NCBI GenBank assembly: GCA_011390935.1
Contig: JAABRL010000007.1
Span: 1-64,000 of the forward strand
Origin: Gemmatimonas sp.
GTDB lineage: Bacteria; Gemmatimonadota; Gemmatimonadetes; Gemmatimonadales; Gemmatimonadaceae
Length of the DNA: 64,000 bases
Direction of reading: 5' to 3'
Shown: piece by piece, positions 1 to 7,676 of the stretch
Numbering within the stretch: the first letter of the stretch is position 1
Layout: each line of letters opens with the position of its first letter
Translations under genes and position numbers: made by a program
Notes under the pieces: model-generated
Database searches by the model: none
Told to the model about the DNA's origin: nothing
The model's input: only the letters and a program-made list of their open reading frames with translations

Positions 1-1066
1 AGCCGTCCAGCCCCATGCTGTTCTTGTAAATCTGCCCGTCAGGCATGGTCAGTGCGCTCGGCTTGCCGTCGGTGATCATGATGATCTGCCGCATGTCCTT
101 CTTCTGCGCGAGCAGCAGCCGACGCGCCAGCTTGAGCCCTTCGGCGGTATTGGTGTGAAACGGCCCCACCTGCGCACCGGCCAGCTTGGCGATCGGGATC
201 TCCTCGGCGCTGTCATGGAACAGCACCACCTTGATCGTATCGCCCGGAAACTGCGTGCGAATGAGGTGCGTGAGCGCCAGCGCCACCTTCTTGGCCGGCG
301 TGAAGCGATCCTCGCCGTACAGGATCATGCTGTGCGACGTGTCGAGCATGAGCACCGTGGCCATGCTCGAGCGGTACTCCGACTGGCGCACCATGAGATC
401 GCCGTAGTCGAGATCCATGGGCACCTCGAGCGAACCGGTGCGCGCGAGCGCGTTGGTGAGCGTGCCCGGCACGTCGAGGTTGAGCACATCGCCGAACTCG
501 TATGGCTTGCTCCACGAATCGGCCTCGACTCCCGTGCTCAGATGGGGCGTGTCGTGCACGCCGATGCTGCTCTTGCCGAACGACCCCAGCAGGTGCCGCA
601 GCGTGCGGTGCCCGAGAAAGTCCATGCCCTTGTCGGTGAGCTTGAACTGCACATCACGCGCGGCGGCCTGGCCAATGGAGCCCTTGCCCGTGACGGGCTG
701 GTGACCGGCGGGCACATCGCCGCTCTGCTCCATGGTGAGGTAGCCGTCCTGCGTGAGGCGCTGCACTAGACTGTCGAGCAGCTCGGCGAGCTTCCCCTCG
801 CTCACCTCGTTCCCCTCGCCACGGAGCGCCTGCAGCATCTCGGGGGTGAGCTGGCCGCTCTCGATGAGCGCCTTGAGGATCGCCTCCTTGAGCCCGTCCA
901 TCGACCGGTCGGCCCCCTCGGCGGGCTCGCCCCACCAGGGGTTCTGGTCGGGGGAGCCGGCAAAGCCGGACTGCAGCAGGAAGTCCGAGAGCTGGTCGAG
1001 CAGCGCCTGAAGGTCGACCGCGTCGGCCAGGGCAGGGTTGAACTTCGTGTAGGTGTGCAGGCGCAT
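1..1066 (-). CDS. von Willebrand factor A domain protein, partial
   Basis: The gene starts at the ATG at 1066 and runs off the left edge, so its C-terminus is missing. About 355 codons are visible and the N-terminus begins [10 protein letters not shown] vWA domain starts near residue 230 with the MIDAS motif DTSHS ([10 protein letters not shown]), followed by a Thr-containing loop and the MITDG strand typical of the fold. The preceding 200 residues have no domain I recognise. vWA proteins of this kind usually partner a MoxR or Mg-chelatase-type AAA+ ATPase, and such an ATPase lies on the same strand at 7658-9109. The pairing is inferred. The vWA fold call is solid and the cellular role is unknown. 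Confidence 0.8.
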   Translation of the reverse strand, partial: MRLHTYTKFNPALADAVDLQALLDQLSDFLLQSGFAGSPDQNPWWGEPAEGADRSMDGLKEAILKALIESGQLTPEMLQALRGEGNEVSEGKLAELLDSLVQRLTQDGYLTMEQSGDVPAGHQPVTGKGSIGQAAARDVQFKLTDKGMDFLGHRTLRHLLGSFGKSSIGVHDTPHLSTGVEADSWSKPYEFGDVLNLDVPGTLTNALARTGSLEVPMDLDYGDLMVRQSEYRSSMATVLMLDTSHSMILYGEDRFTPAKKVALALTHLIRTQFPGDTIKVVLFHDSAEEIPIAKLAGAQVGPFHTNTAEGLKLARRLLLAQKKDMRQIIMITDGKPSALTMPDGQIYKNSMGLDG

Positions 1067-1134
1067 GGGGAATCCCGTTCGAGTTACTGGATAGTACGCT
1101 TGGAACCCGGATCCCGATCCCGGAAGGTCGGTTG

Positions 1135-1263
1135 ACCCTCGCGCCTCGGGCCTCGCCGCTTCGACCTTCTACCCGTTCAGCGCAATGATCGCAAAGAGAT
1201 TGGAGCTCGCCGCGGTCATCCCCCCGAACGGTGATCAGGTCGAAGGCGCGAGGCGCGAGGGGT
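1135..1263. repeat. Imperfect inverted duplication in the divergent VWA/MFS intergenic region
   Basis: The segment at 1135-1168 and the reverse complement of 1237-1263 share runs such as CCTCGCGCCTCG and CTTCGACCT. They form an interrupted inverted repeat in the 243-bp gap between the divergent VWA and MFS genes. It may be a cruciform, an RNA hairpin or a decayed mobile fragment. I see no convincing promoter pair in the gap. Confidence 0.45.
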
Positions 1264-1309
1264 AGAACAGCCACCCCAATCTCGGAGTGTACCTCGCCAT
1301 CTTTCACCC

Positions 1310-2599
1310 GTGCCCACCACCCCGTCCCGCAACCCGTTCGCCGTCCTCCGGCGCCACCGCGAATACCGCATCTTCTGGACGGGACAGACGGCGTCGCTGA
1401 TCGGCACCTGGATGCAAGCCATGGCGCAGGGGTGGCTCGCACTCGAGCTCTCCGGCAGCGCCCTCGTGGTGGGCCTCGTGGCTGCCATGAATGCGCTCCC
1501 CATGCTGCTCTTCTCGTTCCACGCCGGCGCGCTCGTGGACCGCGGCGACCGACTGGCCATCGTGACCTGGGCGCAGCGCATCTTCCTGCTCGAAGCCACC
1601 ACACTCTTTCTGCTCACGTGGAGCGGACACATCACCGTGCCGCTGCTGCTCGTGCTCGCGGCCGTGCACGGCGCGTGTGCCACGGTGGAGATTCCGGCGC
1701 GGCAGAGCTTCGTGTACGAACTCGTGGGTCGCGAAGATCTGCAGCCGGCCATCGCGCTCAACTCGAGTGGCTTCAATCTCGCGCGTGTGATCGGGCCCGC
1801 GATTGGCGGTGTGGTGATCGCCAACTTCGGGATTGCGTCCTGTTTCGGCCTCAACGCGGTGAGCTACGGCTTCGTGCTGTTCGGGCTGCGCACCATTACG
1901 ATCGGCCGCGCCACGGTTGAACGCATCGCCACGGTGCGCGAATCGTTCGAGTGGCGGACACGAGTGGTCATGCAGAGTGTGCGAGACGCGATCACGTCGA
2001 GCAATGCGAGTGCCCTCGACGGCCTGCGTTATCTGCTGCGTCCGGGGCTCGTGCGTGATCTGCTCGGCGTGGTGACCGTGGGGGCAATCTTCGGTGGACC
2101 GATCATCACGCTCATGCCGGTGTTCGCGCGTGAGCGACTCGGTCTTGGCGCGGGCGGCTACGGCTCGTTGCTCTCGGCGCTCGGTGTCGGCGGCGTGTGT
2201 GGTGCGCTGCTGCTCGCTGGCCCGCTCGCGCAGGCGAAGCGTGGGCGCCTGATTACCATCGCGGCGATCGCGTATCCCACGCTGCTGCTGGCGCTCGCCG
2301 CAAGTCGCGTGACATGGCTCGCGCTGGTGATTCTGCCAATGGTGGGCGTGATGCTGATCCTCTTCAACTCGCTTGCCAACAGCATGTTGCAGCTGCTGGT
2401 GGCCGATCAGTACCGAGGTCGCCTCATGGCGCTGTACGGCCTGATCGTGATCGGGCTGTCGCAGAGTGTAGGCGCGCTTACCGCAGGTGCGGCCGCGCGC
2501 GCGTTCGGCGTGCAATGGGCGGTCGGTGGCGGGGCGCTGGTGGTGCTGCTCTATGCGTCGATCACGCTGCGACGGCGGCCGGAGATTCGGCGGGCGTAA
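1310..2599 (+). CDS. MFS transporter, EntS/enterobactin-exporter-like
   Basis: This 429-residue integral membrane protein belongs to the major facilitator superfamily. Its N-terminus (FRxHREYRIFWTGQTASLIGTWMQ) is typical of the MFS_3/EntS group, which exports siderophores or other small molecules. Residues up to about 200 carry the first six helices. A longer charged loop (about residues 205-245) separates them from the second half, which ends in RRRPEIRRA. The start is a GTG at 1310, chosen because it sits directly before the conserved N-terminus. The gene diverges from the VWA gene and no substrate gene is adjacent, so the cargo is unknown. Family is confident and specificity is not. Confidence 0.85.
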   Translation: MPTTPSRNPFAVLRRHREYRIFWTGQTASLIGTWMQAMAQGWLALELSGSALVVGLVAAMNALPMLLFSFHAGALVDRGDRLAIVTWAQRIFLLEATTLFLLTWSGHITVPLLLVLAAVHGACATVEIPARQSFVYELVGREDLQPAIALNSSGFNLARVIGPAIGGVVIANFGIASCFGLNAVSYGFVLFGLRTITIGRATVERIATVRESFEWRTRVVMQSVRDAITSSNASALDGLRYLLRPGLVRDLLGVVTVGAIFGGPIITLMPVFARERLGLGAGGYGSLLSALGVGGVCGALLLAGPLAQAKRGRLITIAAIAYPTLLLALAASRVTWLALVILPMVGVMLILFNSLANSMLQLLVADQYRGRLMALYGLIVIGLSQSVGALTAGAAARAFGVQWAVGGGALVVLLYASITLRRRPEIRRA

Positions 2600-2652
2600 A
2601 GGGCCTGTATCGGCCGCTGGCGTCCCCGAGCCGCCGAACGTAGCATGGGGCC

Positions 2653-4257
2653 ATGCCGTCCTTCGCCCGCATGCGCGTGCAACTGCAGGCCCTCGTGGAG
2701 CCGCAGACGCGATACGCGCTCGACTCGCTCACCATCCGCGCCGGCAGTGAATCGATCGCCCGCGGCGTGGTCGACGTCACCGAACGCGTGCACTTCTCGG
2801 CGCACACATTGCGTGCTGCCGGGCCGTTGCCGGCCGGCATCACCGCCCGGCCCAGTGAAGCGTCCGTGAACAGCGCGGCGCAGGAGCAGGTGCAGGCGCA
2901 CGCCAATGCCGCGCCCGCCAGGCTGAGCCGCTGGGCGCTGAACACGGCGCTCGATGCGCGGCTCTCGGCCAGCGACTGCTGGGACGGCCCGGTCTCGTTC
3001 GGCACCACGCGTCAGTGCAGCGAGTGCAAGGGTGCGAAGCAGCTCACGTGCAGAAACTGTGGCGGACGCGGCACCACGCAGTGTACCTCCTGCGATGGCG
3101 GCGGCAATGCGCGTTGCGGTTCGTGTCAGGGTGGCCGTACGTCGTGCACGTCGTGCGGTGGTCAGCGCGGCCGCAATGTGCAGACGGGCCGCGACGGTTC
3201 ATTCCGCTGGGAGCAGTGTTACGGCTGCGGCGGCAGCGGCACGAAATCGTGCTCCAACTGCGGCGGCAGCGGGCGGCGCGTGTGCATGATGTGTTCCGCG
3301 GGCCATGTGCGGTGCGCCCCATGTGGCGGAGGCGGCCGCGTGGACTGCGGTGCGTGCAAGGCCACTGGCGCGACACACTTTGTGTCGCGTGTTGAATGTG
3401 CAGTTACGCATGCGACATCGTTGTCGCATCGCATCGCCGACGCGCAGGTCGCAGCGGAGTTTGCGGCGCTCGATACGCGAGCCCTCGTGTCGCTGTGCGA
3501 CGTGTCGCCACGCGCGCCGGTTGTGCAGGGGGTGAACCTTGTGCGCGCCTACGATGTTGCCCTACCAGTCGCCGAACTGTTCGTGCAGGTGGCCGGCGAG
3601 GACCTGCGCCTGCTCGGACTCGGCGACGATGCGCACATTCGCGATTTTCGCAACGTGGTGGGGCGTCTGCTCGAGCATGATGTGCACGCGCTGCGTGACG
3701 CGCGTGCGGGACATCCGTGGTTCGTGCTGACACCGAGTGTGGCGCTGGAGCGTGCGCTCGAGATCGTACTCGATTCCGAAGCGAACCAGGCGATTCTCGA
3801 AGCGGCGCATGCTGCTGCGGGCAAGGCCGATAGGTCGCCCGATCGCATCGCTGCGGCGTCGCAGGGCGCGGTCTCCACGAGTTATGTGCAGTCGCTCGAT
3901 GCGGAGTTCACGGCGTCGCTCAAGCGCGCGGTGATCGGTCCGCTTGGCATTCCGATGATCGGCGTATCGGTGGGCATGGCGGTGCTGGCGTTCGGTGTCG
4001 CGCATCTGGTTGCACGTTTCAACGGATTGGAATCGGCGTACGCGACGGGAGTGGCGCTGCATTGCATCGTGCTCGGCACACTGGGCGCCGAATGGTGGGC
4101 GCGTGGTCGCCTCGCGCGTCTGTTCGATGGCCCGAGTTGGCAGCGCATGACGCCGTTGATCGCGCGGTTGCGGATCGGGTGGTTGCTGCGGTCGGCGGCA
4201 ATAGCGACCGGCGTGACGCTCTGGTTCGTCCTGGCCCGAGCGGCGCCGCTGCGTTGA
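2653..4257 (+). CDS. Membrane protein with ten regularly spaced CxxC pairs (DnaJ zinc-finger-like)
   Basis: This 534-residue protein has no family I can name. Residues 122-235 hold ten CxxC pairs (Cys 122/125, 133/136, 144/147, 155/158, 165/168, 189/192, 200/203, 211/214, 221/224, 232/235). They repeat roughly every 10-11 residues and are Gly-rich, resembling an extended DnaJ central zinc-binding region (CxxCxGxG). No J-domain is present. Residues 1-110 look soluble. Residues about 240-415 form a soluble middle region, and the C-terminus has about four hydrophobic segments from residue 425 onward (for example near 440 and 515). I infer a membrane-anchored, zinc-binding chaperone-like or scaffold protein; its function is unknown. 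The start is the ATG at 2653. Confidence 0.8.
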   Translation: MPSFARMRVQLQALVEPQTRYALDSLTIRAGSESIARGVVDVTERVHFSAHTLRAAGPLPAGITARPSEASVNSAAQEQVQAHANAAPARLSRWALNTALDARLSASDCWDGPVSFGTTRQCSECKGAKQLTCRNCGGRGTTQCTSCDGGGNARCGSCQGGRTSCTSCGGQRGRNVQTGRDGSFRWEQCYGCGGSGTKSCSNCGGSGRRVCMMCSAGHVRCAPCGGGGRVDCGACKATGATHFVSRVECAVTHATSLSHRIADAQVAAEFAALDTRALVSLCDVSPRAPVVQGVNLVRAYDVALPVAELFVQVAGEDLRLLGLGDDAHIRDFRNVVGRLLEHDVHALRDARAGHPWFVLTPSVALERALEIVLDSEANQAILEAAHAAAGKADRSPDRIAAASQGAVSTSYVQSLDAEFTASLKRAVIGPLGIPMIGVSVGMAVLAFGVAHLVARFNGLESAYATGVALHCIVLGTLGAEWWARGRLARLFDGPSWQRMTPLIARLRIGWLLRSAAIATGVTLWFVLARAAPLR

Positions 4258-4514
4258 GTCCGTGCGCCGGATGGAGCGCCAGTAGGGCGCGGAGTACGCG
4301 TTGCGAAGTGGTGCACGGCTCGCAGCGGACGATGTCGCCGCTGTACCGAAGCGCTGTGGCGCGATCGCACCACTCAAGGGTTGCCGGGCGAGTCGAGCGT
4401 GACGGACGACACGGTTTTCTGTCCCACGCATCCCGCCAGCTTGCTCGTCACTTAACAGCTCAGCTGGCGCGCCGTGGACGCGAAGTTGCGACGTGTTGTG
4501 GAGAAGCGTGGTAA

Positions 4515-4784
4515 CGGTGCGCGGCGGGATGCACGACGTTGCCGTGCTCACCGGTGGCGCTTCCACCAGCTGCGGCGCGCAGCGTCCCACGGGATGGCGG
4601 CCGTACACCGGCCCGCACCGGTGTCGGTCTCGGTCTCGATCCGTCGTGGGCGTCGTGGGGCTTCCACATTCGCGATACGCGCAACAACCTGCACTTCTCG
4701 CCAGAGCCGAGCACGTTCGTACTCTCCGGCCTGGGCGTGGTTGGGCTCATCGGTGCCGCTCGTCGCCGTCGCCGCGTGGCCTGA
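4515..4784 (+). pseudogene. Remnant of a PEP-CTERM protein gene
   Basis: The open stretch from 4515 to the TGA at 4782-4784 ends in a perfect PEP-CTERM sorting signal: SPEPSTFVLSG, a hydrophobic stretch, then an RRRRR tail. Such tails direct exosortase-dependent sorting at the cell envelope. Upstream there is no signal peptide in frame: a TAA closes the frame at 4512-4514, and the preceding 250 bases (4258-4514) show no continuous frame. The simplest reading is a gene whose 5' part has decayed by frameshifts. A short genuine gene with an unusual start is less likely. Compare the intact PEP-CTERM gene at 13162-13659. Confidence 0.5.
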
Positions 4785-4795
4785 GCAGCACTCCG

Positions 4796-5386
4796 TCAGA
4801 TCACATTCAATACCAACCCCTTCACGATCGCCACGCCGAAGTACGCCACCAGCGGCGAGATGTCGATCGGTCCGATCGTAGGCAGCACTTTGCGCAGCGG
4901 CTCGAGAATCGGATCGGTGATCACGAACGCCCAGCGCCAGAGCTTCTTGTAGCGCGACCCGCCCACCCAGCTCGCGATCACGCGCGCCATGATGGCGAAC
5001 TGCACGATCGAGAACCCCCACGCCACCACCAGGCGCACGATCCCGCGCGCTCCGCCCTGCGCGGCCATGTTGGCGGTGAGCAGCTGGGTGATCACGAACT
5101 GCAGCGCCGAGATCAGCAGCAGGCCACCGACAACGACGGCGCCGAGCGTCCACCACGGCGCGTGGGACGGTTGGCCACCGGAGAGCAGCAGCCGCTTCTC
5201 GGCGGGAGCGAACAGCGGGTCCACGCGCTGACGGGTGAACCGCGCGATGCCGGAGAAGGGGCTGACCCGTCGCGTCTGGGTTGCCCACGATGCCAGCGCG
5301 GCGAGTCCGGTGCCCACTGCGGCCACGAGCACGAGCGGGCGCACCACGGCGAGTACGAGAGCGAGTCCTTCGATCACGGGACGCAT
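4796..5386 (-). CDS. YggT family membrane protein
   Basis: This 196-residue integral membrane protein carries the YggT-family pattern twice. Hydrophobic blocks start near residues 5, 85 and 115. After them come an ARVIASWVGG-like segment and DPILEPLRKVLPTIG, the characteristic YggT sequence following a transmembrane helix. The start is the ATG at 5386 (MRPVIEGLALVL). The frame stays open further upstream, but only through the adjacent hairpin repeat, so I exclude that extension. YggT proteins are implicated in envelope and osmotic functions; the exact role is not established. The gene converges on the PEP-CTERM remnant. Confidence 0.82.
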   Translation of the reverse strand: MRPVIEGLALVLAVVRPLVLVAAVGTGLAALASWATQTRRVSPFSGIARFTRQRVDPLFAPAEKRLLLSGGQPSHAPWWTLGAVVVGGLLLISALQFVITQLLTANMAAQGGARGIVRLVVAWGFSIVQFAIMARVIASWVGGSRYKKLWRWAFVITDPILEPLRKVLPTIGPIDISPLVAYFGVAIVKGLVLNVI

Positions 5387-5444
5387 GCAGGAAAGGTCGC
5401 AGCAGAGACGGCCGGGTTCAACACTGCGGGCGAACGGCGTGCTC

Positions 5445-5578
5445 GGCGGGGCGAAGGGGGCAGCAACCAGGTCGTGAGGCATGAGGTGGGCGAACCTGTA
5501 GATCTCGCCGTCCGCCATGATCTCGCGGCAACTCACCTCACCCCTCACGATTTCTTTGCGGTCCCCTTCGCCCTGCCC
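5445..5578. repeat. Long-hairpin repeat element, copy 1 (134 bp)
   Basis: The first of three tandem copies at a period of 163-165 bp. It is bounded by GGCGGGGCGAAGGGG on the left and CCCCTTCGCCCTGCCC on the right, which are inverted. The interior is also self-complementary: GTCGTGAGGCATGAGGTG pairs with CACCTCACCCCTCACGAT. The whole unit can therefore fold into one imperfect stem of about 60 bp. It encodes no protein I recognise. It lies directly upstream of the YggT gene. Confidence 0.85.
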
Positions 5579-5607
5579 ATAGAGCGCCGATCCGATTCCG
5601 GCTCGCT

Positions 5608-5742
5608 GGGCGGGGCGAAGGGGGCAGCAACCAAGTCGTGAGGCATGAGGTGGGCAAACCTGCAGATCTCGACGGTCGCCATGATCTCGCTGACACTCAC
5701 CTCACCCCTCACGGTTTTTTTGCGGTCCCCTTCGCCCCGCCC
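5608..5742. repeat. Long-hairpin repeat element, copy 2 (135 bp)
   Basis: The second tandem copy, with terminal inverted arms GGGCGGGGCGAAGGGG and CCCCTTCGCCCCGCCC that pair perfectly over 16 bp. Internal differences from copy 1 are scattered substitutions, for example in the region before the GATCTCG loop. The spacer between copies (about 30 bp, containing GAGCGCCGATCCGATTCC) is also repeated, so the tandem unit is element plus spacer. Confidence 0.85.
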
Positions 5743-5772
5743 ATCGAGCGCCGATCCGATTCCGGCTCGCTC

Positions 5773-5906
5773 GGCGGGGCGAAGGGGTGAGCAACCAAGT
5801 CGTGAGGCATGAGGTGGGCGAACCTGTAGATCTCGCCGTCCGCCATGATCTCGCGGCAACTCACCTCACCCCTCACGATTTCTTTGCGGTCCCCTTCGCC
5901 CCGCCC
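5773..5906. repeat. Long-hairpin repeat element, copy 3, overlapping the mutY 3' end
   Basis: The third tandem copy. Its right arm forms the last codons and the stop of mutY on the minus strand: the stop at 5873-5875 is a TGA inside the arm. The copy is otherwise nearly identical to copy 1. A diverged fourth copy lies 14 kb away at 19992-20126. Confidence 0.85.
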
Positions 5907-6622
5907 ATCGAGCGCCGATCCCCACCCGTCGCGCACCCCCTCCTCAGCGGACACGCTTCACACCGCGCCACGCGCGCCGTGCACACCAGCGCGCCCAGCT
6001 CCATGATCGCCTGGTTGTGCGTCCACGCCGCCTTCCCCGTGCGCGGCATGACGGCCTCGGCGAGCGCCCATGCCACCCGCTGGCCGATCCCACTCTTCGG
6101 CGAATGCTCCGGCGCGTACAGCCGCAGCAGCACGCGCGCGACGTTCGTGTCCACCAGCGGGGCGCGCTTTTCGTACGCGAAGCTGGCCACTGCGCCGGCC
6201 GTGTATGCCCCGATCCCCGGTAGCGCCCTGAGCGCCTCGGGCTCGGAGGGCAGGGCATGGTTGGGCTCACCGTTGGGTGACACGGCGCGCGCCAGCAGCT
6301 GCAGGTTGCGCACGCGCGCGTAGTAGCCGAGCCCTTCCCACGCCTCACGCACCTGCTTCGGCCGAGCCCGCGCCACGTCGTGCAGGGTGGGGAAGCGCTG
6401 CAGCCACCGCTCGTAGTAGTCGATCACGCGCGAGACCTGGGTCTGCTGCAGCATGAGCTCGCTCACGAGCACGTGGTACGGGTCGCGGGTGCGCCGCCAG
6501 GGCAGATCGCGGCCGTGCTCCCGGAACCAGCGCCGCAGGCGGGTCATCTGGCGGCGGACGGCGGCCATGTCGAGCGTGGCGACGTGCGCGTCGGCGAGCT
6601 GGGCGTGAGTGCGGCGGGTCAT
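5873..6622 (-). CDS. mutY: A/G-specific adenine DNA glycosylase, short form
   Basis: MutY removes adenine mispaired with 8-oxoguanine in base-excision repair. The helix-hairpin-helix glycosylase domain is complete. It has the catalytic Glu in SELMLQQTQV, the HhH LPGIGAYTAGAV, the catalytic Asp in VDTNVARV, and a four-cysteine [4Fe-4S] loop with C-x6-C-x2-C-x5-C spacing near the end. The protein is only 249 residues against about 350 in E. coli, so the NUDIX-like C-terminal domain that reads 8-oxoG is absent. The last 17 residues (GGDRRSMGGAKGTAKKS) and the stop are encoded by hairpin repeat copy 3. The repeat has therefore probably truncated or capped the gene. The start is the ATG at 6622 (MTRRTHAQL). 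Confidence 0.87.
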   Translation of the reverse strand: MTRRTHAQLADAHVATLDMAAVRRQMTRLRRWFREHGRDLPWRRTRDPYHVLVSELMLQQTQVSRVIDYYERWLQRFPTLHDVARARPKQVREAWEGLGYYARVRNLQLLARAVSPNGEPNHALPSEPEALRALPGIGAYTAGAVASFAYEKRAPLVDTNVARVLLRLYAPEHSPKSGIGQRVAWALAEAVMPRTGKAAWTHNQAIMELGALVCTARVARCEACPLRRGCATGGDRRSMGGAKGTAKKS

Positions 6623-6741
6623 GACGGCGGGGAGTCTAACGCCGATGCAACCGGGGCGCACCGTGCGCGATATCGCGGTGCGGCCCGATGTCGTCGTGGT
6701 GACGCGGACGGATTCCATGGAAGCTCCGGCGAGCTTGAAGC

Positions 6742-6796
6742 AATGCACTTGCCTTGTCCGAGCCGTTCTGGGTACCTTTGACAAGGCAAACGCATT
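6742..6796 (+). promoter_or_regulatory. Palindromic operator and probable promoter of the prlF-yhaV operon
   Basis: Two 17-nt arms (6742-6758 and 6780-6796; AATGC..TTGCCTTGTC and its inverse) match at 15 positions around a 21-nt spacer. They end right at the ribosome binding site GGAGGAA (6797-6803). A possible sigma-70 promoter overlaps them: TTGCCT (6749-6754), 17 bp, GTACCT (6772-6777). This layout fits autorepression by the AbrB-like antitoxin; the binding itself is inferred. Confidence 0.6.
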
Positions 6797-6807
6797 GGAG
6801 GAAGTCC

Positions 6808-7131
6808 ATGTCAACGTCCGTGCTCAAGAGCAAGCTCACTCGGCGATCGCAGACGACCATTCCGAAGGCCGTGAAGAACGCCCTGCGCGTGGCGGCGGGT
6901 GACGAGATCGGCTACGTCATCGAAGGTGACAGCGTGCGTCTGGTGAACGCGTCGGCTTCGGACCCCCACGACGATCCGATGGTACAGCAGTTCCTCGCGT
7001 TCCTCGCGCAGGACATCGCCCAAGGCAACGCCCGAAGTGTGTCGCCTCGACTGGTTGCACGCATTCGAGAGCTGACGGCCGACGTGCCGATCGACCATGA
7101 CGCTGACATCGTGGGCGCCATCGGGCTGTGA
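6808..7131 (+). CDS. prlF: PrlF-type antitoxin (AbrB/SpoVT fold)
   Basis: This 107-residue protein has an N-terminal swapped-hairpin AbrB DNA-binding domain (TRRSQTTIPKAVKNALRVAAGDEI, residues about 10-33), followed by an acidic C-terminal part expected to bind the toxin. PrlF antitoxins neutralise YhaV ribonucleases and repress their own operon. The ATG at 6808 is chosen because GGAGGAA sits just upstream; a longer open frame has no such site. The stop codon overlaps the toxin's GTG start, so the pair is translationally coupled. Confidence 0.85.
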   Translation: MSTSVLKSKLTRRSQTTIPKAVKNALRVAAGDEIGYVIEGDSVRLVNASASDPHDDPMVQQFLAFLAQDIAQGNARSVSPRLVARIRELTADVPIDHDADIVGAIGL

Positions 7132-7676
7132 GGCCGGCTCGCCGCTCGCCCCGCGCACGCGAGCAGGACGAACTGCTGGTCGTGCACGGGTGGACGGTGC
7201 TCGCCCATCCGCTTCTGCTCGATCAGCTGGAGCGATTGATCGAGGCCGCGGCGAGGGAGCAGCGCGACGCGGCGCAGGGTCGCGAGGGGCCGAATACGAA
7301 GCTGCTGGCACACCTCGCAGACCTCGCGTTCGAGGCCATTCCCCGCGACCCCGGCAACAAGGCCTTCCGACAGGGCAACACCCTCGGGCCGAGTCGGACG
7401 CACTGGTTTCGCGGCAAGACCGGTGACGGCCGCTATCGTCTCTTCTACCGATACGACTCTTCGTCCCGCCTGATCGTGCTGGCGTGGGTGAACGACAGCG
7501 GAAGCCTTCGCACGTACGGCAGTCACTCCGATGCGTACGCCGTCTTTTCCCGGATGCTGGACCAGGGCAACCCGCCCGATTCATGGGACGCGTTACGGCA
7601 AGCGGCGCAGGATCAAACGACCACGAAACGTCTGCACCGCGTTGCCGCGCAACTCACTCAGCCGAAAAACTCCTGA
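7128..7676 (+). CDS. yhaV: YhaV-type ribonuclease toxin
   Basis: This 182-residue toxin of the PrlF-YhaV (type II) family acts as a ribosome-associated mRNA endonuclease. Family landmarks are visible: VHGWTVLAHP, GNKAFRQGNTLG, WFRGKTGDGRYRLFYRYDSSS, LAWVNDSGSLRTYGSHSDAYAVF and RMLDQGNPPDSWDAL, all in the expected order. The GTG start at 7128 overlaps the antitoxin stop (GTGA). The protein is full-length with a short Arg-rich N-terminal extension, so the system looks intact. Its 3' end overlaps the convergent ATPase gene by 19 bp. Confidence 0.88.
   Translation: MRPARRSPRAREQDELLVVHGWTVLAHPLLLDQLERLIEAAAREQRDAAQGREGPNTKLLAHLADLAFEAIPRDPGNKAFRQGNTLGPSRTHWFRGKTGDGRYRLFYRYDSSSRLIVLAWVNDSGSLRTYGSHSDAYAVFSRMLDQGNPPDSWDALRQAAQDQTTTKRLHRVAAQLTQPKNS

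Noticed and set aside
155-769. Long open frame opposite the VWA gene
   Set aside because: It is antisense to a gene with a clear MIDAS motif and has the Arg/His-rich composition typical of a shadow frame in GC-rich DNA.
5545-5954. Short frames through the tandem hairpin repeats with similar peptides (RFAHLMPHDLVAA-like)
   Set aside because: They are translations of the repeated DNA itself. The similarity follows from DNA repetition and the frames extend neighbouring genes only by accident. No independent start signals are present.
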